Origin: UBA1479 sp040216635
GTDB taxonomy: Bacteria; Pseudomonadota; Alphaproteobacteria; Rhodospirillales; Casp-alpha2
NCBI GenBank assembly: GCA_040216635.1
Contig: JAVJOU010000016.1
Coordinates: 1-64,000, forward strand
Direction: 5' to 3'
DNA length: 64,000 nucleotides
Shown here in pieces: positions 26,278 to 34,954 of this stretch. Made by a program: the position numbers and the translations under genes. Every line of letters starts with the position of its first letter. The stretch's first letter is position 1. Below the pieces are notes generated by a model. That model was not told the origin of the DNA, searched no databases, and saw nothing but the letters and a program-made list of their open reading frames with translations.

Positions 26278-27126
26278 ATGCAACGCCTTCTCTCTAAGAC
26301 CATCACGCATGTCTTGGCCGGCGCCGTTGTCGCCGGCTGCGCCTTTTTCGCCCAACCGGCCAAGGATGCCGGGGCCGCCGAAATCAAATGGTACGGTCAG
26401 GCCGCTTTCCGCATCAAGACGCCGGGCGGCAAGGTGATCGTGATCGACCCCTTCATCACCAAGAACCCGAAGACCCCGGCCGAGGACAAGGACCTGGAGA
26501 AAGTCGGCAAGGTCGACCTGGTCCTGGTCACCCATGGTCACGGCGACCACCTGGGTGACACGGGCAAACTGGCGGCAATGAACCCGGACGCCAAAGTGGG
26601 CGTCAACGCCGACATGGGCCACACGCTGCGTATTCTCGGCATCGTCGATAAGAAACAGCTGGTGCGGTTCAATAAATCCGGGCCTATCAATCCCATCGGC
26701 AAGGACATCACGGTGACCATGACCCATGCGGAGCATTCGTCGGAAATCGTCCATAAGAAGGACGGGGTCGAAGGCATCTATCCGGGTGGCGAGCCGGCGG
26801 GTTACGTGACCCGGCTGGAAGACGGCTATACGATTTATCACACGGGCGACAGCGGCGTGTTCAAGGACATGGAACTGATCCACGACCTGTACAAGCCGGA
26901 CCTGGTGCTGATCTGCATCGGCGGCTGGTTCACCATGGATCCCCGCCACGCGGCCTATGCTGTCACCAAGTTCCTGAAGCCCGCGACGGTCATGCCCATG
27001 CACTACGGCACGTTCAAGCCGCTCAAGGGCACCCCGGATGAGCTGAAAAAGCAGCTCGCCGACATGGGCGGCAAGGCCGAGGTCGTGGTCATGCAGCCGG
27101 GCGACGAAAAGACCTTCGGAAAATAG
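26278..27126 (+). CDS. Secreted UPF0173-type metallo-beta-lactamase-fold hydrolase
   Basis: 282 residues. The N-terminal hydrophobic segment (VLAGAVVAGCAFFAQPAKDA) looks like a signal peptide, with cleavage likely near AAEIKWYG; an internal Cys could also suggest a lipoprotein. The metal motif is VTHGHGDHLGDT, with later ligands in IYHTGDSGVF and MPMHYGTF. The family is the UPF0173 group of metal-dependent hydrolases, of unknown substrate. A periplasmic version is less common. A terminator follows. Confidence 0.88.
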   Translation: MQRLLSKTITHVLAGAVVAGCAFFAQPAKDAGAAEIKWYGQAAFRIKTPGGKVIVIDPFITKNPKTPAEDKDLEKVGKVDLVLVTHGHGDHLGDTGKLAAMNPDAKVGVNADMGHTLRILGIVDKKQLVRFNKSGPINPIGKDITVTMTHAEHSSEIVHKKDGVEGIYPGGEPAGYVTRLEDGYTIYHTGDSGVFKDMELIHDLYKPDLVLICIGGWFTMDPRHAAYAVTKFLKPATVMPMHYGTFKPLKGTPDELKKQLADMGGKAEVVVMQPGDEKTFGK

Positions 27127-27149
27127 ACCAGATACTCGGAACGGAACGA

Positions 27150-27180
27150 CAAAGGGCGGCATCTGCCGCCCTTTGTTTTG
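27150..27180 (+). terminator. Intrinsic terminator after the MBL-fold gene
   Basis: An 11-bp stem CAAAGGGCGGC / GCCGCCCTTTG (27150-27160 with 27165-27175), tetraloop ATCT, then TTTTG. It lies between the convergent hydrolase and htpX genes. Confidence 0.85.
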
Positions 27181-27186
27181 TTGGGA

Positions 27187-28104
27187 TCACCGCCAGGGAC
27201 GCCGGGGATGCGCCCGATCTCCAACACCGCCCTCCATGGCTTCAAGCGCGGCGATGCGGTCGGCCAAGGGCGGATGGCTGGAAAACATCGCCTGCATGCG
27301 GCCCGCACTGATGGCAAAAGCCTTCATATCATCGGGCATGGGCGGCACGTCATGGGCCGATTGCAGGGCCTTCAGGGCATTGATCATGTTGCGCCGGCCG
27401 GCAAGTTCGGCCCCGCCACGGTCGGCGCGAAATTCCCGCCAGCGGGAAAACCACATGACGATCATCATGGCGGCGATGCCGAACACGAATTCGGCGATCA
27501 TGGAAACGATCCAGAAGGCCGGGCCGTGGCCGCGCTCGACCCGGAACACCAGACGGTCGACCAGGAAGCCGACGATGCGCGACAGGAAGATGACGAAGGT
27601 GTTCACAACGCCCTGGATCAAGGTCAGGGTCACCATGTCGCCGTTGGCCACATGGGCGACCTCGTGGCCCAGTACGGCCTCGACCTCTTTCCGGTCCATG
27701 GTGGTGAGCAAGCCGGTCGAAACGGCGACCAGGGCGTCGTTCTTGTTCCAGCCCGTGGCGAAGGCATTGGGCGAGGCGTGATCGAAGATACCGACCTCGG
27801 GCATGCCGATACCGGCCTGTTTGGCCTGCTGTTTGACCGTATCGACCAGCCATTTTTCCGTATGGTTGGCGGGCTGCGTGAGGATTTTCACGCCCATGCC
27901 GGCCTTGGCCATGGTCTTTGACAGGAACAGGGAGATCAGCGCGCCGGAAAACCCGATCACGGCGGAATAGACGACCAGGGCGTTGATGTTCAGATCGACG
28001 CCGTTTGCCTGCAACAAGCTTTCGAAGCCGAGCAATCGGAAAGTCAGGCTGATCAGCGCTACGATCGCCAGATTGGTGCCGAGAAACAGAAGAATCCGCA
28101 GCAT
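27187..28104 (-). CDS. htpX: HtpX, membrane zinc metalloprotease
   Basis: 305 residues from MLRILLFLGTNLAIVAL at 28104, with AAGGA upstream. There are two N-terminal membrane helices, the zinc motif VLGHEVAHVANGD, two more membrane segments, and WREFRADRGGAELAGR carrying the third ligand. The C-terminal FSSHPPLADRIAAL is typical. It is a stress-induced protease for misfolded membrane proteins. The 5' leader contains a hairpin (28130-28148). Confidence 0.96.
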   Translation of the reverse strand: MLRILLFLGTNLAIVALISLTFRLLGFESLLQANGVDLNINALVVYSAVIGFSGALISLFLSKTMAKAGMGVKILTQPANHTEKWLVDTVKQQAKQAGIGMPEVGIFDHASPNAFATGWNKNDALVAVSTGLLTTMDRKEVEAVLGHEVAHVANGDMVTLTLIQGVVNTFVIFLSRIVGFLVDRLVFRVERGHGPAFWIVSMIAEFVFGIAAMMIVMWFSRWREFRADRGGAELAGRRNMINALKALQSAHDVPPMPDDMKAFAISAGRMQAMFSSHPPLADRIAALEAMEGGVGDRAHPRRPWR

Positions 28105-28129
28105 CGATTTGTCCTTACCTCGAGAAAAG

Positions 28130-28148
28130 GCGTTCCCCACGGGAACGC
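28130..28148 (-). promoter_or_regulatory. Perfect hairpin in the htpX 5' leader
   Basis: GCGTTCCC / GGGAACGC, an 8-bp stem with a 3-base loop, 25 bases upstream of the htpX start codon. It could be an operator or an RNA regulatory hairpin. The short C-TTTT-C run after it is too weak to call a terminator. Confidence 0.4.
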
Positions 28149-28220
28149 TGAAATTCTGAAAGATATCTAGGCTTCCAGGCCGCCGCCGCAAGAGCACCGA
28201 CCGCAGAATTTCCAACGACC

Positions 28221-28601
28221 TCAGGAACCGAGCGTTGCCGCGTATTCCCGCCAGCCGCCGAATTCAGAAATGTCCTTGTGTTCGGCTTCGGCCATGTCGC
28301 GGGGATAAAGGATTCCATCGACCATGCGCCCGTCCGCCAACGTCACCGGCCCGCAATACAGGTTCGGCGGCTCGCCTTCTTCGACCCGCCGCCAGATTTC
28401 GTCGCTCATGTCGTAGATTTCGCCGGGAACGGATATGCCGCCCTCTGCCACCTCGAACATGCCCGGATGGCGATCGCCGATGGAATAGATGCGGTATTTT
28501 GGTGCCGTGCGGGCTTCTTCGACAAACGTCGCCCCGTCCAAATTATGATGCAGCGCCAAGCCCCGCATCAGGGTGCCGTTCACGAAAAGCCGCTTGGTCA
28601 T
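28221..28601 (-). CDS. Gamma-glutamylcyclotransferase-like (AIG2 family) protein
   Basis: 126 residues. RLFVNGTLMRGLALHHNL near the N-terminus (the YGTLM-type substrate loop) and ISVPGEIYDMSDEIWRRVEE are typical of the GGCT fold; EEGEPPNLYCGPVTLADG follows. Related proteins form the C-terminal domain of allophanate hydrolases, so the substrate cannot be assigned. The start overlaps the upstream TauD-type dioxygenase gene by four bases, which suggests a shared pathway. Confidence 0.8.
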   Translation of the reverse strand: MTKRLFVNGTLMRGLALHHNLDGATFVEEARTAPKYRIYSIGDRHPGMFEVAEGGISVPGEIYDMSDEIWRRVEEGEPPNLYCGPVTLADGRMVDGILYPRDMAEAEHKDISEFGGWREYAATLGS

Positions 28602-29449
28602 GCGGCGACCCGTCCTTTGCGCCCGTCCGTGCAGCCGACGATCATGCGCAGCATGCGCCGGGGCTCGGTGTAATCATCCACTGCGCAATGCATGCTGGAC
28701 CGGTTATCGATGCCGACCAGGCTGTTCAGGGTCCATTTGTGGCGGTACTGGAATTCAGGCTTCAGGGCATGTTCGAACAGTTCGGCCAAAAGGTCGTCGC
28801 TTTCGGCCTGTTCCAGTTCGTTGATGCACATGGAATAGCCCGGATTGACATACAGGATCGGCACCCCGGTCTTGGGATGCGGGCGGACGACGGGGTGAAT
28901 CACGTCCGGATGGGCGGCCTGTTGTTCCGGCGTCAGGGTCGGCGTGGCACCCTGGGTGTTCCAGCCCCAACGATGGGTGCATGTCAGTCCTTCCAACCGC
29001 GCCTTGGTCTTGTCCGGCAGGGTCGCATAGGCCGTGCGCATATTGGCGACCATGGTATCGCCGCCATTGGACGGCAGATGTGTGGAATACAGAAAGATCG
29101 CATCCGACGGATTGACTTCATAGGACAGGTCCGAATGCCAGAACGCCCCCGCCGGCTTAGGCGTGGTGCGGCTTTCGGCCGTGCCCATGTTCTTGGCGAT
29201 GATCGAGACTTCGAACCCGTCCGGGTGATGGTACTGGTTCAGGATATGGGGCACCAGCGGACCGAACCGGCTGCCGAAATCGCGCAGCCAGGGCACGTTT
29301 TCCTCCAGATCGGGAATAACGATGGCGATATGGTCCAGCATCGCCTGCTCGACCGCGCGGAAATCGTCATCGCTTGGCTGTTTTCGGGAATCCAGGCCGT
29401 GGATCACAGCACCCATGGGGGCGTCTAAAGGTTCGACCTTAATTGTCAT
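28598..29449 (-). CDS. TauD/TfdA-family Fe(II)/2-oxoglutarate dioxygenase (first)
   Basis: 283 residues. The metal site begins with FWHSDLSYEV (HxD), the distal His is in SSMHCAVDDYTEPRRM, and the 2-oxoglutarate Arg follows in RRMLRMIVG. The middle block THLPSNGGDTMVANMRTAY is typical of TauD enzymes. The substrate is unknown; family substrates include taurine, alkyl sulfates and chlorinated phenoxyacetates. It is cotranscribed with the GGCT-like gene. Confidence 0.9.
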   Translation of the reverse strand: MTIKVEPLDAPMGAVIHGLDSRKQPSDDDFRAVEQAMLDHIAIVIPDLEENVPWLRDFGSRFGPLVPHILNQYHHPDGFEVSIIAKNMGTAESRTTPKPAGAFWHSDLSYEVNPSDAIFLYSTHLPSNGGDTMVANMRTAYATLPDKTKARLEGLTCTHRWGWNTQGATPTLTPEQQAAHPDVIHPVVRPHPKTGVPILYVNPGYSMCINELEQAESDDLLAELFEHALKPEFQYRHKWTLNSLVGIDNRSSMHCAVDDYTEPRRMLRMIVGCTDGRKGRVAA

Positions 29450-29621
29450 GAAATGTCTCCGGTTGGTTTTCGGCCACTATACCATTTGCCCCGCATGGGC
29501 ATCCAGAGTGGGCAATCGCGTCCGAAAATCATACCAATATGTGCAGTTCACATAGCCGGTTACACATAAATGACCTAGCCTGTCGGTTGCGTTTGGGGGA
29601 GGGGATTAAGGAGACTGGCTG

Positions 29622-30137
29622 ATGAACAGCCGGAGTATCGGTCTTGAGTCCATCGAAGGCCCGTTCGTCGAAGAGACCTGGGACTTCGAAGCGGCGGACC
29701 TCCAATGGCTGCTCGATTACTGGCGAGAAAAACGCGATGACCGCACCTGTCCCCGCTGGCGTGATATCGATCTGCCTGCCATCTACAAATATGTCCCGAA
29801 GATCGTCGTCAAGGATGCGGTCGACGGCGGACGCGATTTCAAGGTCAGATTTTGGGGAACGGAGGTCACGGAATGGCTTCAGTTCGATGCGACCGGCAAA
29901 AAACTCAGCGACTACTTTCCCGAAGCCAGCCGCCAAATCACCCTGGATGCCCATATTCGCGCCCTCAACAGCGACATCCCCATTCGCCGGTGGGGGGTGA
30001 GCGTCTATCCGGAGCGCCACTATGTCGCCTTCGAAACCATCGATCTTCCGTTGGAAAACAATACCGGCGAACGCGCGCACATCATTTCCATGAGCCAATA
30101 CCGGATGATCGACCTGAAGCCGGGCGAGACCCGCTAG
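29622..30137 (+). CDS. PAS_5-type PAS domain protein
   Basis: 171 residues, a stand-alone PAS-like domain. LQWLLDYWREKRDDRTCPRW followed by DIDLPAIYKYVPKIVVKDAV, FKVRFWGTEVTEWLQFDATG and GKKLSDYFP is the pattern of the alphaproteobacterial PAS_5 family. There is no output domain. The partner and ligand are unknown. It is the only plus-strand gene between two minus-strand dioxygenase operons. Confidence 0.8.
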   Translation: MNSRSIGLESIEGPFVEETWDFEAADLQWLLDYWREKRDDRTCPRWRDIDLPAIYKYVPKIVVKDAVDGGRDFKVRFWGTEVTEWLQFDATGKKLSDYFPEASRQITLDAHIRALNSDIPIRRWGVSVYPERHYVAFETIDLPLENNTGERAHIISMSQYRMIDLKPGETR

Positions 30138-30194
30138 CGGCCGATACCGTTCGGCATTCGGTCGAGCGGCACACGCACCTCGGGCACGATTTGA

Positions 30195-31613
30195 TTAGGT
30201 TACGATTTCCTGCACGGGAAAGGCCGCGTCCTGATCACGCCGCAGCCGCCACAGGGCGGAATCGGACGGTTCCTCGATCATCTCGACGGTCAGCAACTCG
30301 CCGGGCCGAACATCCGAAACCAGCCGGTTGTTGGCCGCCAGATAAAACGGCAGCGGCGCGCCGGGCACCACGGCCCGCGCCGGGCGGACCAAGGGCTCGA
30401 TCCCGTCGATGGAATGGTGATGGCCGCTCATGTCCAGGACCTCGCCGGCCTTGAATTCACGGATCGCCCGGCCAAGCAGTTCGAACCTGGGCGTCGGCGT
30501 TCGCCCGCTGGTCGGCATGCCGCCCTGGGCCGCAGCGATGACCGAAGCTGCCGCCTCGATCCCCAGAAGATGCACCGGATTGTGGAGCAGACCGTAATTC
30601 CCGCAGGAACTGACGGGAATGCCCTTGTCCCGGATCACGCGCCAGGTTTCTTTGTCGGCGCATTTGACGATCACGAACACGCCGCCGGCCAGGCTCAATT
30701 CATCGACCCGGCGCAGACAATTGACGATATCGACGACACCCGTTTCCGGATCCGGCTGCAGCAGAATGCCGCCTTCGCTTTCCGGGCGGAAGATGTCGGG
30801 CAATTCGACCGTGCGCGCAAGCGGCGCGTGGAACGCATCGAAGTCGGGCATCATGCCCGTGGCGTTACAGACCAGCATCATTTCGCACAGGTCGGGCACG
30901 GACTTCAGCGCCGTGGCGCCCAGGGGGGCTGCCCGGTCGGCCAGAACTTCCGGTATCTCCGCACCGTCGAAACTCCAAAGGCCGGCGAAATCGGGCGCGG
31001 TGAACGTCTTGCCGTGATAGCTGAGTTCCGCCTTGGCGTGATCCCAGACGACATCGTATTCGCTGGCCTTGCCGGCCATGACGACGTCCAGCCCCAAAAG
31101 CCGCGCCCGCGAGATCAGACCGATCAAAAGGCTTGGCTGGTCGCCGTCCGGCAGGGTGTATACGACGCCGTTATCGGCCGCCAGCTTGCCCAGAATGGGG
31201 CCGCAAACGGACGCCATTTCCTTGGACGCCAAAACCAGATGCCGGCCGGCAAGCAGGGCCGCTTCGGAAACGGCGGCGGCTGCTTCCGGGGCACCCGTGG
31301 CCTCGACCACGACATCGATTTCCGTTCCGACCAGAATCAGGCCGTCCGGCACGACCGCGACCTTTCCGGCCGCCATCGCGGCCCGGGCCTTGTCGCCGTC
31401 GCGGCAGATCTCGATGCCGTCGCCGTCGACACCGCACCGCAACAGCACGTTGACCGCCCGGTCCGGGTCCAAATCGGCAACGACGGGCACATCGATGCGC
31501 GCATGGCTGAGAGACTGGGTAATCAGGCTGGCGCCGAATTCACCGGCACCGACCAGACCGACACGCACGCTGGCCCCATCGGTCTTCCCATAGATTTCGT
31601 TGAAATCGACCAT
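30195..31613 (-). CDS. Homoserine-dehydrogenase-like NAD(P) oxidoreductase with SAF domain
   Basis: 472 residues. The N-terminal Rossmann motif is VRVGLVGAGEFGASL, then IDVVVEATGAPEAAAA and GRHLVLASKEMASVCG. The C-terminal third has an SAF-like segment (PLPFYLAANNRLVSDVRPGE). The family is often annotated only as NAD(P)-dependent oxidoreductase. It is the last gene of a three-gene minus-strand run (ADH, dioxygenase, this), 13 bases after the dioxygenase stop, so it may oxidise or reduce a product of that enzyme. Confidence 0.8.
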   Translation of the reverse strand: MVDFNEIYGKTDGASVRVGLVGAGEFGASLITQSLSHARIDVPVVADLDPDRAVNVLLRCGVDGDGIEICRDGDKARAAMAAGKVAVVPDGLILVGTEIDVVVEATGAPEAAAAVSEAALLAGRHLVLASKEMASVCGPILGKLAADNGVVYTLPDGDQPSLLIGLISRARLLGLDVVMAGKASEYDVVWDHAKAELSYHGKTFTAPDFAGLWSFDGAEIPEVLADRAAPLGATALKSVPDLCEMMLVCNATGMMPDFDAFHAPLARTVELPDIFRPESEGGILLQPDPETGVVDIVNCLRRVDELSLAGGVFVIVKCADKETWRVIRDKGIPVSSCGNYGLLHNPVHLLGIEAAASVIAAAQGGMPTSGRTPTPRFELLGRAIREFKAGEVLDMSGHHHSIDGIEPLVRPARAVVPGAPLPFYLAANNRLVSDVRPGELLTVEMIEEPSDSALWRLRRDQDAAFPVQEIVT

Positions 31614-31626
31614 CAGTTGGAAATTG

Positions 31627-32496
31627 TCACGAAGGAAAGGCCTCCGGCCGGTCGCCGACCGCGGTGACCCGATGAGCCACGCGGCGCGTGCCGTCGTAAT
31701 CGTTGATGGCGCGGTGCATGGTCACCCGGTTGTCCCAGATCGCGACGGCATCCGACGTCCATTTGAAGCGGCAGGTGAATTCATCCCGCGTCATATGGGA
31801 ATAAAGATAGGTCAGCAGCGGCGCCGATTCTTCCGCCGTCATGTCTTTCAGGCGGATCGTATAGTTCGGATTGATGTAAAGCGCCGGCCGGCCCGTCATC
31901 GGATTGACCCGCACGACCGGATGTTCGACCTCGGCGTCCCCCGCCTCGTCCGGGTTGATCTGCATGGACTCGACCCGGCTTTTGGCGAACTTGCCCGACA
32001 CGCCATAGGACTTGGCGCCCGAATGCATGGCCGTCAGCCCGGCCAGCAGGCGCTTCATGCCGTCGGACAGGGCGTCGTAAGCGGCCTCTGTACTGGCGAA
32101 CTTGGTGTCTCCGCCCGTTTCGGGAATTTCCCGGCCATACAGAACCGACGCCACCGCCGGTTCCTTCAGAAAGGTCATGTCCGCGTGCCAGTCGCCGCCG
32201 AAGTTGTAGGTTTTGACCTCATCGGCTTCCTTCACGATCTCGACGATTTCGGGATGACCCTCCAGCGATTTGATGAAAGGCACACCCGCCAATTCACCGA
32301 ACATGCGGCCCACGGCCTTGTGCTGATCGGGGGTCATCGTTTGACCGCGGAAGAACAGCACGTGATGCTTGGCGAAGGCGCGGTGAAATTCCTCGGTCTG
32401 CCGGTTGTCCATGGGACGGGACAGATCCAGCCCTTCGACTTCCGCGCCGATATGCGTGGCCAGCGGCCGCACGGTGATGGTTTCGTAATCGCTCAT
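31627..32496 (-). CDS. TauD/TfdA-family Fe(II)/2-oxoglutarate dioxygenase (second)
   Basis: 289 residues. Canonical TauD layout: THIGAEVEGLDLSRPM at the N-terminus, WHADMTFLKEPAVASVL with the HxD site, PALYINPNYTIRLKDM, and distal His and Arg in RVTMHRAINDYDGTRRVAHR. It is distinct from the enzyme at 28598. Taurine or a related sulfonate is possible, but nothing in the sequence fixes the substrate. Confidence 0.92.
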   Translation of the reverse strand: MSDYETITVRPLATHIGAEVEGLDLSRPMDNRQTEEFHRAFAKHHVLFFRGQTMTPDQHKAVGRMFGELAGVPFIKSLEGHPEIVEIVKEADEVKTYNFGGDWHADMTFLKEPAVASVLYGREIPETGGDTKFASTEAAYDALSDGMKRLLAGLTAMHSGAKSYGVSGKFAKSRVESMQINPDEAGDAEVEHPVVRVNPMTGRPALYINPNYTIRLKDMTAEESAPLLTYLYSHMTRDEFTCRFKWTSDAVAIWDNRVTMHRAINDYDGTRRVAHRVTAVGDRPEAFPS

Positions 32497-32535
32497 GATC
32501 GGCCCCTCCCAGGCCCGGCAATCCCTGTGACGGGA

Positions 32536-33663
32536 TTAATCGAACATGATGACCTGGCGGACGGTGTGTCCTTCGGCCAGGTGATCGAAGGCCGCGTTGA
32601 TGTCTTCCAGGGGGATTTTCTCGCAGATCAGCTTGTCCACGGGCAGCGCCCCCCGCTTGTACATTTCGATGTAGTGCGGGATGTCGCGTTCGGGGATGCA
32701 GCTTCCCAGATAGGAACCTTTGATGGTGCGTTCCTCGGTCACAAGGTTCACATGCTGCACCGTCATGTTGGTGGCAGGATGGCTCAGGCCGCTCGACGTG
32801 GTCGTGCCGCCGCGCTTGGTGACCTTATAGGCCAGGTCCATGGCCTCGACCCGGCCGACGCATTCGAACACGTATTCCAGTCCGCCACCGGTCGCTTCCT
32901 TGATCTTCTCGACCGCGTCATTGTCCAACGCATTGAACACCTGATCGCAGCCAAGCTTGGTACCCCATTCCAACTTGTCGTCCAGCGCGTCGATACCGAC
33001 GATATGGCGCGCACCCGCCATCTTGGCGCCCATGACAGCGGCCAATCCCGTGCCACCCAGGCCGACCACGCCGACCGACGCCCCCGCCGGCACCTTGGCC
33101 GTGTTCAGGACCGCGCCCACACCGGTGATGACCGCGCAGGAAAACGTGCAGGCAATATCCAGCGGCAGGTCCTTGTCGATCTTCACGACCGATGAGCGAT
33201 GCGCCACCACGTATTCGGAGAAACAGGAAACCCCCGCCTGGTGATAGAGCTTCTGCCCGTCCTTATGCAGGCGCATACCGCCGCCCATCAGCGTGCCGGC
33301 CCCATTGGACGCCGCCCCTTTCTCGCAGATCGACGGGCGCCCTTCCTTGCAGGGCAGGCATTGGCCGCAGGACGGCAGGAAGGCGAACACCACATGATCG
33401 CCCACTTCCAGGCCTTCGACACCCGGGCCCAATTCCTGCACCACGCCCGACGCTTCGTGGCCCAGCACCATGGGCAGGGGCCGTTCGCGTACGCCGGCAA
33501 CCACGGACAGGTCCGAATGGCACACGCCCGCCGCCGCGACCTTGACCAGAACCTCGTTCGCCTGCGGCGGGTCGAGATCGATTTCCTCGACCTTCATGGG
33601 CAGGGATTTGGCATAGGGGCGCGCGGCACCCAGCTCGTAAACGACGGCGGCTTTGGTTTTCAT
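32536..33663 (-). CDS. Zinc-dependent alcohol dehydrogenase (MDR family)
   Basis: 375 residues from MKTKAAVVYELG at 33663, since the longer frame to 33744 is not family-like. Catalytic zinc ligands are in AAGVCHSDLS and LGHEASGVV; the structural zinc site is CGQCLPCKEGRPSIC; the cofactor motif is VGVVGLGGTGLAAV. It resembles long-chain or class-III-like ADHs. It heads the ADH-dioxygenase-oxidoreductase run and is divergent from the MetE-like gene, with a 137-base gap for promoters. Confidence 0.92.
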   Translation of the reverse strand: MKTKAAVVYELGAARPYAKSLPMKVEEIDLDPPQANEVLVKVAAAGVCHSDLSVVAGVRERPLPMVLGHEASGVVQELGPGVEGLEVGDHVVFAFLPSCGQCLPCKEGRPSICEKGAASNGAGTLMGGGMRLHKDGQKLYHQAGVSCFSEYVVAHRSSVVKIDKDLPLDIACTFSCAVITGVGAVLNTAKVPAGASVGVVGLGGTGLAAVMGAKMAGARHIVGIDALDDKLEWGTKLGCDQVFNALDNDAVEKIKEATGGGLEYVFECVGRVEAMDLAYKVTKRGGTTTSSGLSHPATNMTVQHVNLVTEERTIKGSYLGSCIPERDIPHYIEMYKRGALPVDKLICEKIPLEDINAAFDHLAEGHTVRQVIMFD

Positions 33664-33800
33664 GGTTTGATGGGCTCCCAGGAGAATGGATGTACTTTCG
33701 GCGCACCATATCCCTGCCCGCTTGCGGCGGCAAGACACGGGCATTTCGATCCGCTATAACGGCCTCAACAATGAAATTCTAATGTTCGGGGAGAACATCC

Positions 33801-34829
33801 ATGCTGAAAACCACCGTGGCCGGAAGCCTGCCGAAACCAAGCTGGCTGGCCGAGCCGGAGAAACTTTGGGCACCGTGGAAGCTTGAAGGCGAAACCTTGT
33901 GGGAAGGGCAATGCGACGCGGCGCTTAACTGGATCAAGGTCCAGGAAGACGCGGGCATCGACATCGTTTCCGACGGCGAGCAGTTCCGCAAACATTTCGT
34001 CCACGGCTTTCTGGAATACGTCGACGGCATCGACTGGCAGAAAATGACCACCATGGGCATCCGCGACAACCGCTATGACGCGGACGTGCCGACCGTGACG
34101 TCCAAGGTAAAGCGCCGGGAAAGCGCGCATTCCAAATCCGTCGCCTTCTGCCGCGAACACGCCAACAAGGAACTGAAGATCACCATGCCGGGCCCCATGA
34201 CCATCTGCGACACCATCGCCGACGAGGTCTATGGCAAGCGCGCCGACATGGCCATGGCCTTCGCCGAAATCCTGAATGAGGAAGCGTTGGAGTTGCAGGA
34301 ACTGGGCGTCGATACCATCCAGTTCGATGAGCCCGCCTTCAACGTGTTCATGGATGATGTGAAGGAATGGGGCGTGGCCGCCGTCGACCGGGCGTTCCAG
34401 GGCATCAAAACCAAAAAATCGGTGCATATCTGCTACGGCTACGGCATCGACGCCAACAACGAATGGAAGGAAACCCTGGGTTCCGAATGGCGCCAGTACG
34501 AAGAAACCTTCCCGGCCTTGAACGCCAGCAAGATGATCGATCAGGTCTCGTTGGAATGCGCGGGATCGCACGTGCCCCATTCGCTGATGAGTTTACTGAA
34601 GGACAAGGAAGTCCTGGTCGGTTCCGTCGATGTGGCCAACCTGGCCGTGGAAACCCCGGAACAGGTCGCCGAGGTGATCCGGTCCGCCATGCGGTATGTC
34701 GATCCGGAGCGCATCTTTCCCTGCACCAACTGCGGGCTTGCCCCCTTCCCCCGCCATGTGGCCGAGGGCAAGCTGAAGGCCCTGGCCGCCGGGGCTGCCA
34801 TCGTGCGCCGGGAATTGGGACACGAATAA
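33801..34829 (+). CDS. Cobalamin-independent methionine-synthase-like protein (core MetE)
   Basis: 342 residues, corresponding only to the C-terminal catalytic barrel of MetE. The zinc ligands are all visible: HICYG (His and Cys), VSLECAGSH (Glu) and FPCTNCGLAPFPRH (Cys). The N-terminal folate-associated barrel of full MetE is absent, as in core-MetE proteins whose methyl donor may not be methyl-folate. The ribosome site GGGGAG is good. It is divergent from the ADH operon and followed by ilvD after 125 bases. Confidence 0.88.
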   Translation: MLKTTVAGSLPKPSWLAEPEKLWAPWKLEGETLWEGQCDAALNWIKVQEDAGIDIVSDGEQFRKHFVHGFLEYVDGIDWQKMTTMGIRDNRYDADVPTVTSKVKRRESAHSKSVAFCREHANKELKITMPGPMTICDTIADEVYGKRADMAMAFAEILNEEALELQELGVDTIQFDEPAFNVFMDDVKEWGVAAVDRAFQGIKTKKSVHICYGYGIDANNEWKETLGSEWRQYEETFPALNASKMIDQVSLECAGSHVPHSLMSLLKDKEVLVGSVDVANLAVETPEQVAEVIRSAMRYVDPERIFPCTNCGLAPFPRHVAEGKLKALAAGAAIVRRELGHE

Positions 34830-34954
34830 ACCCCGACCGCCGCGGCCCGGCAAAACATCTATTCCCGCATGGCCCCTTGCCTTCAAGGGCGCTCCGGCAT
34901 TAAACCATCGGCTTCGATTTCAAGACCAACGCCGTTTCCAGGGAGAGAGCCCCC

